DNA from: Fallopia convolvulus | Taxonomy: Eukaryota > Streptophyta > Magnoliopsida > Caryophyllales > Polygonaceae | Direction: 5' to 3' | Assembly: GCA_964016875.1 (NCBI GenBank) | Contig: OZ024719.1 | Location: forward strand, 70,379,224 to 70,443,223 | DNA: 64,000 nucleotides | Part shown: positions 10,839 to 20,289 of the stretch, one piece after another | Layout of the letters: each line of letters opens with the position of its first letter | Position numbering within the stretch: position 1 is the stretch's first letter | Notes under the pieces: generated by a model | Seen by the model: only the letters and a program-made list of their open reading frames with translations | Told to the model about the DNA's origin: nothing | The model's database searches: none | Position numbers and translations under genes: made by a program

Positions 10839-11349
10839 GAGTGATACAGGTGAGTCCTATAAATCATTTTCATCTACGAATTAGATGGTGAAAGAGCTCC
10901 ATCCACCCATAACGTGGCCCATATGATAACCTCGTAAACCTCGTAAGATTAGAATCTACGTGTTTCAAGAGAAGAAGCACAAGTTACGTTAAATTTAGAA
11001 AAAACATCTTCGACCAAAAAAAATTTAGAAAAAACACCGAAGAGGAATGTGAGGCATGACTTTTTTTTTGGAATGTTGGAAATTCATACATTTTCTCAGT
11101 ATCAGTCTGTTGAGAGTTATCCTACATAGGAAATTTGAGACTAAAAATACTAGTATATAATCCAATAAGTTACTCCACCCATTGCCATATGGTTTTGGGT
11201 TGGAACTTCATTGGACTTGTACGCTAGGCCCGTTACACGCACGACCTTCAGACTATCGGCCCACCGGACTTTATTATATCACACATCAGCGCGTCAACCT
11301 AACTTATTTTACAGAACCAGCACAATACTTTTGAACATTCATTTTACAG
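10839..11349. other. Intergenic DNA, nothing recognised
   Basis: No coding region, repeat or RNA gene is supported. The sequence is moderately AT-rich with two short A-rich runs near 11000-11040. Confidence 0.5.
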
Positions 11350-11366
11350 GTATCAATTCACTTATT

Positions 11367-11823
11367 TTTTTTAATAGGAAAAGATTTGGGTTTTCAGACA
11401 AACCTGGCAGCCCGAGAGGTCGGCTATCAAGAGATAGCAGCCGAGAGTTCGGCAAACAACATACAAAACAAGTAACCACAAGTAAGGTAAAATACAACAT
11501 CTGAAGAAAGGAAAACGGAACAAGATTGGTAGCAGGAGAGAAACTCGCGAAAAGTTAAAGCGTTGTAAGATTGGAGGTCAACCCTGAACGATCCAGAGGG
11601 ATGCACAAAGGACCACTGTCGAGTCTCCATTTAAAAGAAGAACCAACAGAAGCCGCTAAAGCATCACGACCATACCTAGCAATCCAAGCCCAACCTCAGT
11701 TCTCAATCCCGGTACATACGCAAAACTAGAGGTAAACCTATCAACAAGCCAAACAACAACAACAAAAAAAAAAAACCCTAAACGGGCCAAGCCCACAAAA
11801 CACAAAGGCCAAAGCCCGAAAAC
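11367..11823 (-). mobile_element. Retroposed insert with 17-bp target duplication
   Basis: The 17-bp word GTATCAATTCACTTATT occurs exactly at 11350-11366 and again at 11824-11840, bracketing a 457-bp insert. The insert begins with a plus-strand T-run, i.e. a poly(A) tail on the minus strand. A long direct target repeat with an A-tail is the hallmark of LINE-mediated retroposition. The body has no clear protein homology; it could be a 5'-truncated LINE 3' UTR, a SINE or a processed transcript. Short open frames across it are not conserved-looking. Confidence 0.75.
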
Positions 11824-11840
11824 GTATCAATTCACTTATT

Positions 11841-12600
11841 GTTGAAGGTGTTTGCATACTAAGAATAAAAATCTATTTTTTTAGCTTACTATGTTCATTT
11901 GGGAGTTTACTGATTTGTCCCAGGCCAAAACCAAAGTTACAAAAGGGAACTTAAATCTACCAAAATGAATTGTTAAGAGTTAAGAGTAACCAAATAAATA
12001 GGAAAAAATGATTTTTTTTTCTGACTTATGTTCTAAGCCTTTATTTAAAAATATTTTGTTTAATTTATTATTTAATTTTTCTACTTTTTTCATATAGTTT
12101 ATTTCACCCTTATTCCAATTTAGTTTTTAAAAACTGAATTTTTTAACTTATATATGAAGGACATAGTTTAGACTATCCAATAAAATATATTGAATTCCTA
12201 CAAGGAAAAGTCTACACACCAAACCAACACCGGCGCAAGTTGAATGAGAAGAAAGTCCACTCATATATCTCTTGCATTTTAATCCAATTCCGGCCTTTTG
12301 TAGTAACCAAAGGCTGTATTACTATCCTATTTTTTGTCCTCAAACCCTCTTTTTATGACTTAATGAACACAAAGAAAAAGAACACCACTTTGAGTGATTT
12401 TCACACCCCAAAAAATCTTATCAACACCACACAAAAAAGTGAGAGGCTTGTTGTGCATGAAGTAAATGGGAATCCCACCATGCCCATCATTATATCACTT
12501 TCAAAAATTGGAAACTTGTCAATAAAAAAACCCACAAAAGCCCTAGTTGACTAAGACACGCCCACAAGGCCTTAAATACGTAAAGGATGAGATAAGCTAG
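11841..12600. other. Intergenic DNA upstream of small ORF
   Basis: AT-rich DNA without a supported gene. The open frame at 12240-12554 has no recognisable domain and a composition like its surroundings. An AT-rich TATA-like run (ATATATATTG) near 12629 could serve the small ORF at 12688. Confidence 0.4.
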
Positions 12601-12687
12601 TCTAGTTTATTTGGATAAGAACACCTACATATATATTGTAGTGTTTTAGTTTCTCTTTCTCTATTGTATTGTAAAAACAAAGTTATT

Positions 12688-12912
12688 ATGGTAAGGGAAT
12701 GGAGAGTGTTAGGAAGAGGCAGAGAAGAAGAAGATGAATCAAGTAATGGAGGATTCCTGATCTTGGTGTTTTGGGCGGCTCTTCTAGTTCTGTGTCTTGT
12801 ATCAGCCACCATTTTTTCGTGTTCCGATGGCGCGGCCTCTAGGGAAAAGGACTCGGTCAACGCCAACCATGTTGACTATGGCGCCGGCTGTGGAGGTGGA
12901 TGCGGCGGATGA
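12688..12912 (+). CDS. Small single-pass membrane peptide with Gly/Cys tail (74 aa)
   Basis: ATG at 12688 opens a 74-residue frame. An N-terminal basic then acidic stretch (GRGREEEDESS) leads to one hydrophobic segment at about residues 23-45 (FLILVFWAALLVLCLVSATIF). A polar region and a tail ending CGGGCGG follow. Codon use and GC content are higher than in the flanking DNA. A TATA-like run lies about 50 bases upstream, and a pyrimidine-rich leader precedes the ATG. Small plant membrane peptides with a Gly/Cys-rich C-end exist, but I cannot name this one. It has no introns and no close neighbours. The function is unknown. Confidence 0.55.
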   Translation: MVREWRVLGRGREEEDESSNGGFLILVFWAALLVLCLVSATIFSCSDGAASREKDSVNANHVDYGAGCGGGCGG

Positions 12913-13560
12913 GTTGATTAACTAAGATCAATCCGAATCGATCCCCGAATTTCTTACTTAATTTCCTGGAATGAAACAGGGTTCAGTTGTCATATAATAT
13001 ATTTATGAGCAAAGGCTTTATTGTATATGAATGATCACTAATTGATGTAGTTAAGTTTTCTGCAATGATACATTTGCAGATGGCTCTTTTTTATCTGTTT
13101 TTTGCTATTTTGCTACAAATGCATGATCTTTGCTCTGCCTTTATCTTATGCCTCTCTGTTTTCTAATTGATTGTGTCAATATTGGAGGAACAGGAATGAG
13201 GTAGAAATCCTACACAATTAAGTTCATAAAGCCAATTAATTTATTTAGTCAAATCTTCCGCTTGATGTAGCTATACGCATATAGCTGTTGTCATCTTTGA
13301 CTAAGGAAAAGTATATTTTTTGGTAAAGACTATAGGATAAATATAAATGCGTGAATAAATACAGGCATGTGCCAGACTGCGCTAGTCATCTTTGACTTTT
13401 AATTTATTTTGGTCCAAGTTTAGGTTGTTAATATGAACTGTTAATATGATTATATCAAACGGTTAGGATTTTGTGACAGTACCATAAAATTTTCGTTTTA
13501 ATTTTTATGGGCAGTATTCTCGACAAAAAAAATATGAAAGTGAAGTCATTTTTGAGTAGC
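12913..13560. other. Intergenic DNA, 3' of the small ORF
   Basis: AT-rich sequence, probably including the 3' UTR of the small ORF. No other feature is supported. Confidence 0.45.
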
Positions 13561-13563
13561 AAG

Positions 13564-13654
13564 TTTTTTTATAGGGTAAAAATTAGGGTCACCACAAATA
13601 CTATTTAAACAAGCCTAAAACATCATCCACTAAAAATTAAAAATTAGTTATTAA
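13564..13654 (+). repeat. Dispersed repeat, left part (split by copia insertion)
   Basis: The text AGGGTAAAAATTAGGGTCACC onward, joined across the copia element to 19492-19600 (ACCAATTTTAAAGAGGAAAGG, then GATTCGAAACATGGACCTCGG), resembles the segment at 25575-25880 in the same order. This is evidence that the copia element jumped into a copy of an older dispersed repeat. The repeat class is not identified. Confidence 0.5.
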
Positions 13655-13802
13655 TGTTATAATATTTATTATATTATTATATTTAGATGTTTAATTGGAA
13701 ACCCTAGTTTGTATTCTCGGTCCCTATGGGGATGACCTAATAAGATGGATCTAATCTTTCCCCTTTCTCCCTATTTTTCTCTATTCCATATAATTTATAA
13801 CA
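13655..13802 (+). repeat. 5' LTR of copia element (148 bp)
   Basis: It matches the 3' LTR over its whole length but lacks the CTATATAAAGGCCC segment present in the right copy near 19405, so its TATA-like promoter is deleted. At about 150 bp it is short for a copia LTR. Confidence 0.9.
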
Positions 13803-13860
13803 CGTTATCAGCTGCTTCGTTTTAGTTTTTGATGAATTGGTTTATTCATGTGTAATTATC

Positions 13861-13958
13861 GGTAATTATTCCTCGACCGTTTCATGATTCATGTTTATTC
13901 ACACGTACTGGTAATTATTTCTCGACCGTTTCATGATTCATGTTTATTCACACGTACT
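13861..13958 (+). repeat. 49-bp direct tandem duplication in copia leader
   Basis: Two almost identical 49-bp units start at 13861 and 13910 (GGTAATTATT, then CTCGACCGTTTCATGATTC). They lie just inside the 5' LTR, in the untranslated leader. Confidence 0.85.
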
Positions 13959-14435
13959 TTGCTCTTGGTTTGTATTTGATGAATTGGATTTGAGCTTCTT
14001 AAGTGCTTAATTAGTAACTTTCTTAATTACTTTATTTTAGTTTTACCTTTGATTTCTCCATCTCCCATGATTGATATTATTGATCCATATGCGGTGATGA
14101 TTTAAATTTTGGTTGTTATATTCAATTAGTCTGAGATACGCTATTCCTCATTGAAAAATAAATCGAGGGATTCAATCGATGTACTAATTCAATTTATTAA
14201 ATTGAACATTTATTTTTGAATGATCGAGGATTGATAAGAATAATTAGAAGGCATAGGGAGATATATCCCTAAAGAGGATATATTCATAGTAATTTGTCGC
14301 TGAAGCGACAAACTAAAATCATATATGTATATCTCCTGAAGTGGATATATTTATAAATAAATTTGTCTCTACCTAATTCTTGAAGAGATAATTTTTCATT
14401 CATCTCCTGAAAAGTTGGTTTATAAATAAAATTAC

Positions 14436-14700
14436 CCCTGAAGCGATAATTATTTCCTCCTGAAGAGTTGATTTATAAATAAAATTATCCCTGAAGCGAT
14501 AATTATTTCATCTGAAGAGTTGAATTTACAAATAATATTATCCCTGAAGTGATAATTATTTCCTCTGAAGAGTTGAATTTACAAATAATATTATCCCTGA
14601 AGTGATAATTATTTCCTCTGAAGAGTTGAATTTACAAATAATATTATCCCTGAAGTGATAATTATTTCCTCCTAAAGAGTTGAATTTACAAAACAATATT
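14436..14700 (+). repeat. 53-bp tandem repeat, five units
   Basis: The word CCCTGAAG recurs at 14436, 14489, 14542, 14595 and 14648, exactly 53 bp apart each time. Each unit holds a hairpin of the type TTATC-loop-GATAA and a spacer GAGTTGAATTTACAAATAA. The array is part of the hairpin-rich leader of the copia element. Confidence 0.9.
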
Positions 14701-16659
14701 ATAATTTTATCCCTGAAGTGATAAATTTCATTCCCTGAAATGAATGAATTATTTTATTTATTGCATTGTTCTTATATTGTTTATTTATTTATTATTTTCA
14801 TATACTTAATTATGTTATATTATTTTCTCTTGAAAAGTTAATTGAATGTACAGAACAAGATTATCCCTGAAGTGATAATCCTCGTTCCTTGAAGTAAATG
14901 AAAACTTCGTTTTATCCCAGGAGTGATAATTCTCATTCCCTGAAGTGAATGAAACCATTTTTCTATTTTTATATTTGGAGTGATAATTTCCATCCCAAAG
15001 TGGATGAAACAAATAATCCCTCGAAGTGGATGAAATAATTGAATCAATCCCCAGAAGTGGATGAATAAAGTTCCTACCCCTTGGAGTGAGTGGTGATACT
15101 AAAGTCATCTCTTGAAGTAAATGACATGATTCATGTGCAAATTGAAAAAGAAAAATATCATCTCCAGAAGTAGAAGATAAAGTTAATACGACAAATATTA
15201 TCTCTTGAAGTAGATAATAAAATACCCACATGGATATCACATCCTGAAGTATGTGACTAAAAGGTCTCATTGAAATCACGTCCTGAAGTATATGATTGAA
15301 AGAACTTATGAATAATCACATCATGAAGTATGTGATGGAAAGAAGTCTAGAAGATTTCGTATTCAATCTCTTGTCACCAGAAGTTGGTAATATTTTATAA
15401 TAATTTATTTCTTTATTTATACTTTTCAATTTAATTATATATGTTATTGCTTATATACATGTTTATTTGCTCTTAAAGTTAAAACTTGTCATCTCCTTAA
15501 GCGGATGCTAGTATGTCCCAATAGAGAAAATTTGAAATCATCCCCGAAGATATGAAATAATAAATCTCATTACTCCCTGGTGTGAGTAATGATAGAAAAT
15601 ATCGTTTCCTGAAGAAGATGATAAAATTTATGTGACAATGATCATCTCTTGAAGTAGATACTTTTATAAATAAGAGTATTATCCCTATAAGTGGATTTAC
15701 ATACATAATTACTTCTTGTAGTATGATGAGAAGAATTTATTAGTGGAACTATATGAACATAACATCTCCCGAAGTGGATGATAAATCGTTCAAGAAATAA
15801 AATTACATTGTCACTTGAAGTTGACAGATGCGATATTTGGGAGATTCATGAAGCACTTGACGTTCCAATAAACATGTGCTAAGTTATAATGAACGTATCA
15901 TATCATCAACTCCATTCGAGCTTGAAGAATCAAATTTTGACAAGTAGAGATCGTTATAAACCCTTGGAGAGTTAAGAGATCTCATACCAAACCATGTACT
16001 CTAGATGTAGTACAAGAAATATGGCATGTACTCCAGAAGTAGTACAAGGAATGTGGGTCGTCACAATATTCAGAACTATGTCTAAGTGACCACCTACCTA
16101 GCATGAACTAGAAGTTCAAGGTCATGTTTGACCAACCTCTTGCATGCCAGAAGCATGCCTCCTCCGGAAGAGGGTGTGAAAGAGGTTACGGTATATTACG
16201 CATGCGACCGTTAGTCATGGTTATGACTTATAGCTAGGATGTCGTGGGTTAATTTGATGTCCAGAAGAACATCTAAGATAAGGGATATCCCATAAATGAT
16301 ATAATTGATCATTAGTCTTGTACCATTTGTATAAGAACCACACCTTATGCGTATAAGTGTGGAGACCGGTCTAATCTATATTAAGAGTTCTGAATACACC
16401 CATATTGAGGCATCTAATGTTAAAAAATCAAGATAATGATTTATCTGATTTGAGTTGATGAGCTCCCAAACATAAGTATGGATCACCGACATTTTTCAAT
16501 GGTGTCACACCATATAGTATTTGAATTTTGAAAACCAGAAGTTTTCACTAAGTTATGCGCAAATTTTGGTGTGAAGGTTATGATGACTCTAGAAGAGTAT
16601 ATCCTATTGAATAATGTAATCTCACTAACCGGAAGTTAGTTAATGATAAGATATATTTG

Positions 16660-17400
16660 TGGCATGATTAACTTGGTCACTCAAGTGAAATAATAATGCG
16701 CATGATCGGTATGGGACCGAAAGATCTTGAGACTTGAAGTCTCTTCCTAAAAGTGACCTTGAAAGGCTTGTGATCTTGGCAAGTTAGTAGCAAAGCCAGC
16801 ATAACATGCAAGTAAATACAAAGTCTCATATGCTCCTTGACTAAGTTCAAGTGATATAAGAGGACATATTACATCGCCATGTGAACCATTGTGGATTAAT
16901 CATATGATGTTGAAAGATGCCTCAACCCATTGGTTCCATTGAAAAAGGAGGGAAATGAAAATAAATTAGTGTAGTGGTTGAGCATTGAGTAGCTCTCACA
17001 CACATTCACAAAACGACCTAGTAGAGTCGTCAATAATGCGGTCATAATTGATAGCTAGGCAAATGCTATACATGAAATACACGACTAGGACGAGTCGTTG
17101 ATTAAATAGGGTCATGAAATATGAATGTCGATAATGAATTTCGACTTGGACCGACTACTTATAGAAAATTTTCCTAATTGAAGCTTGTCTCTAGAAGAGA
17201 TTAAATGCTTTATATGTCCTCCACCTCCCTGAATGATTGTTAAGTAATGCCACACAATGAAAGTTGGGATTAGACGAAGGGTTTGGGTCCTTATCGTTTA
17301 TAAAATACCTAGAGCTTATAAGCGGTGATCAATATATTGCTCGGTATTAAGATTAACACTTTGGCAAGGTGAAAATCCCAACTTTAGGGGGAGAATAAAA
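16660..17400 (+). pseudogene. Copia integrase remnant
   Basis: A GAG-pre-integrase zinc-binding region with LWHD...LGHSS is read near 16660-16700, broken by a stop. Further on, the C-terminal integrase region reads KVGIRRRVWVLIVYKIP near 17260, matching the KMGPQRRLGIYVGY pattern of a common plant copia family. Frame changes and stops lie throughout. Several constant-loop hairpins overlap it. Confidence 0.6.
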
Positions 17401-17670
17401 TGAGACTAGAAATTAAGAAATTGTATGGGATGCAATGTATTTTAAAGTTGGAGAAAGCTAAACCAGAAGTTTAGAAAACTATATAACTAAATCAAAAAGT
17501 TTAGTGATTAAGTCACAAATACCAACTTAGAATGCACTGGCTCATTTTGGAAATTCCAGAAGTAACTCCAAACCAACACATGAGCATGCTTGAAGCATGG
17601 GAGACATTTTTGAATTTAAGGATACATTCTCCAAAAGAGGACAGAGCCAGTTACATCCCAAAAGGATGAT

Positions 17671-18703
17671 ATGTCGACTGGAAATAAACATGAAGATAGA
17701 ACTCCTGAAGAAATTCTATCTAAAGACTCTAGAAGCAAAGAAAATGGCATGAGCAACAATTTGAAAATGTCGATTAATTATGTAAGTATCGGTATAGGAT
17801 ATCGGGAAGATATCTTTGCTTATTCAGTTATCGTAAAAGTCATTGGAGAAGATGACAATAATCCCCAAACAATGGAGGAATGTCGACATCGAAATGGTTG
17901 GGAAAGCTGGAAAGCAGAATTGGATTCGTTAAACAGACTAGATGTTTTTGGGCCTGTAGTTCCAACACCATAAAGTGCAAAATCAGTCTGTTATAGCTCG
18001 TTGCACAAGGGTTCTCACAAAGCCTAGAGTGGATTATATGAAAATGTATTCACCTGTAGTGGATGCAGCGACACTCGGGTTCATTGTTGCTTTAACCGTT
18101 GTTGAGCGCTTGAAAATACAACTCGTGGATGTGGTAACAACATACCTATATGAGTCATTAGGTACCAACATATACATGAAAATCCCAGAAGGATTGAAAA
18201 TGCCTGAAGCATTTGAATCAAAACCACATTACATTTATTCCATTAAACTTAGAAGATCGCTATATGGATTGAAACAATCAGGAAGAATGTGGTATAATCG
18301 CCTTAGAGAATATCTACAAAGCCAAGGATTTGTCAGTTTTCGATTAAAATAGGTCCTTGTTTGTTCATAAAACAACAAATTTGGGATATGTAATCATTGT
18401 TGTTTATGTTGATGATTTCAATATTACTGGGACTCCAGAAGAGATCCTAATAGAAGCTGATTACTTGAAAAGAGAATTTGAAATGAAGGACTTAAGAACT
18501 ACCAAGTATTGTCTCGGCCTGCAGTTCGAGCATGCAAAGGATGGAATGTTTATCCATCAATCAAACTACGCAGAAAAGGTCCTAAAGCGATTAATATGGA
18601 TAAGGTGCATCCATTAAGTACACCAATGTTAGTAAGATCGCTAAGTGTGAAAAAGGACCCCTTTCGTCCCCGATTAGAAAATGAAAGAGATGTTAGGTCT
18701 TGA
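17671..18703 (+). pseudogene. Copia reverse transcriptase remnant
   Basis: Three pieces in different frames (17671-17973, 17975-18352, 18357-18617 and onward) form a copia RT. They include the N-terminal WKAELDSL region, TRVLTKPRVDYMKMYSPV, the LVDVVTTYLYESL and IYMKIPEG motifs, LRRSLYGLKQSGRMWYNRL, and the catalytic YVDD at 18405-18416. STPMLVRSL follows. At least two frameshifts and later stops disrupt it. The downstream RNase H is largely missing. Confidence 0.85.
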
Positions 18704-19009
18704 AGTACCAGATCTCAATACAATAGGTACATTATCGTACCTTGCTTCATTACCTCAATAATGTCATTTTATGTGACAATGAGTTATTGTCACCCTAAAC
18801 ATAAAATAAAGATTATTGGTCTAGAAGTACCAATCTTCTACAAAATTCAGTGATGGCATATATTTATTGCATATAGATTTTGTGTTTAACTGAGGGGGAG
18901 CATTATTATACGACTGTACTCTTTTTCCCTTGGTTTTGGTTTTTATCCCACTGGGTTTTTCCAAACAAGGTTTTTAATGAGGCAGTTCGTCATATAAGGT
19001 CTTTAATGA

Positions 19010-19075
19010 GACAATCTCGGCCTGAAGTTCGAGATATATGAAGGAATGGAGTTTTTATCCATCCATCAAATCAAG
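19010..19075 (+). repeat. Internal partial duplicate of the copia RT 3' region
   Basis: The text around CTCGGCCTGAAGTTCGAG, then GGAATGGAGTTTTTATCCATC resembles 18513-18560 (CTCGGCCTGCAGTTCGAG, then GGAATGTTTATCCATC). The phrase AACAAGGTTTTTAATGAGGCAG likewise occurs twice, at about 18965 and 19290. The 3' end of the element therefore contains duplicated blocks. Confidence 0.55.
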
Positions 19076-19337
19076 TTGAAAGGAGCCAACAGTGATGTAT
19101 GAAGAGAATTCGGCATAGATTGATCAACCAAAGTACCTATCATCAAGTGTTCTCAAATTACAAGATTCAACTCAAAGATATGATGGATGCCCGATTCATT
19201 CAAGCAAGGAGGATATATTTCAACTTGAGAGAAGAATCATAACTGCACTCTTTTTCCCTTAGTCTTGGTTTTGTCCCATTGGGTTTTCCAAACAAGGTTT
19301 TTAATGAGGCAGTTAGTGATGTACATCTAAGGGGGAG

Positions 19338-19491
19338 TGTTATAATATTTATTATATTATTATATTTAGATGTACAATTGGAAACCCTAGTTTGTATTCT
19401 CTATATAAAGGCCCCTATGGGTGACCTAATAAGACGGATCTGATCTCTCCCCTTTCTCCCTATTTCTCTCTATTCCATATAATTTATAACA
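19338..19491 (+). repeat. 3' LTR of copia element (154 bp)
   Basis: TG...CA boundaries. It contains CTATATAAAGG at about 19402, the probable TATA box, which is missing from the 5' LTR. The purine tract GGGGGAG lies just before it. Confidence 0.9.
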
Positions 19492-19829
19492 ATTAACCAA
19501 TTTTAAAGAGGAAAGGGAAAATCACTGCCCAAAAGATTCGAAACATGGACCTCGGAATACCACCCAAAAACATAACCGTCGAACCAAATGCCCGAAGCCG
19601 AAGGGACTTTTGAGTACCAAGTTGGTTTGATTATGAGTTAAGAGGAACCAGAATTATAATAACAAGTTTTTTTTTTCATAAACTATTTTTTTAAAATAAA
19701 ACAAACCATTTCTTACAACATTTTTTAAATTAAAGTAAAAAACATTATATAATAGAATTCAATAAAGTGTCTCTCATTTTCGAGAGAGATTTTATAAGTT
19801 GACTATGGAGAAGTGCTCGAAACAGCCTT

Positions 19830-20110
19830 CCAAAAAAGACTAGATTTGCGGAAATTATATTGTGGTTTCACAAGATTGGACAATATGTGATAATTCGAGC
19901 GAAAACACTTTTCACATTCTAATCAAGTGTCCCGACATAGTACAAATCCTAAAATCTATCAAGATGAAAACAAAAAACTACTCCTAATCATTGGGAAAGT
20001 TCACTCGAAGATTTCTAAAGATATGGAATGGCTAACATATTCTTAGTGGACCTTATGGTATTTCAGAAATATGAAAGCTATATGTGACTTCATACGAAAA
20101 TAAAAGTTTG
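19830..20110 (+). pseudogene. LINE zf-RVT fragment
   Basis: The plus strand reads CDNSSENTFHILIKCPD, the zinc-binding pattern between RT and RNase H in plant LINEs. In another frame near 20030-20095 it reads WLTYS-x-WTLWYFRNMKAICDF, similar to the LWYIWKARN segment. The piece is short and frameshifted. Confidence 0.5.
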
Positions 20111-20289
20111 AACGCTAATTCCCCTAAGCTTAATTCTTACCCCCATCAAGAGTATGGAGAAATGAAAACCAAAAGGAGGAGAACAAATCTTGAGTAAGGA
20201 AGACACAAACAACAACACATCAAACTCAACTTTGATGATACTGTCAACCCAACCCGAGCAGTATTTCTACTTTCAGATTTATTCTTTGT

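Larger units (their letters stand above)
14261..19035 (+). repeat. Array of constant-loop, variable-stem hairpins
   Basis: At least 23 short inverted repeats share a loop of the form C-(C/T)-(T/A/G)GAA-G-(T), while the stems differ from one another. Examples: 14293-14312 (8-bp stem TTTGTCGC, loop TGAA); 14933-14952 (6 bp, loop CCTGAAGT); 15196-15219 (8 bp, CTTGAAGT); 15315-15336 (7 bp, CATGAAGT); 15567-15592 (9 bp, CCTGGTGT); 16027-16046 (6 bp, CCAGAAGT); 16142-16158 (6 bp, CAGAA); 16624-16640 (6 bp, CGGAA); 17458-17474 (6 bp, CAGAA); 18198-18214 (6 bp, CTGAA); 18815-18834 (6 bp, CTAGAAGT); 19014-19035 (6 bp). All GAAG loops are on the sense strand and all lie inside the copia element. Confidence 0.85.
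13655..19491 (+). mobile_element. Ty1-copia retrotransposon, full length, decayed
   Basis: Short LTRs lie at 13655-13802 and 19338-19491, both starting TGTTATAATATTTATTATAT and ending TTATAACA. The flanking 5-bp target duplication is ATTAA at 13650-13654 and 19492-19496. The internal sequence starts with a primer-site-like CGTTATCAGC and ends with the purine tract AAGGGGGAG before the right LTR. Remnants of integrase and reverse transcriptase are in copia order (integrase before RT). The GAG region is not recognisable and is replaced by a long tract of hairpins and tandem repeats. Many stops and frameshifts make it non-autonomous now. Confidence 0.95.

Noticed and set aside
12240..12554. 104-codon frame upstream of the small membrane ORF
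   Set aside because: Composition like surrounding DNA, no domain and no promoter-like start; not separable from chance.
14815..15279. 154-codon minus-strand open frame
   Set aside because: It is antisense to the copia element and made of the repeated hairpin words, so the frame is a by-product of repetition.
14261..15850. CRISPR-like array of repeats and spacers
   Set aside because: The recurring units are degenerate, differently spaced and form hairpins with different stems. The host is a eukaryotic genome and the array lies inside a copia retrotransposon.
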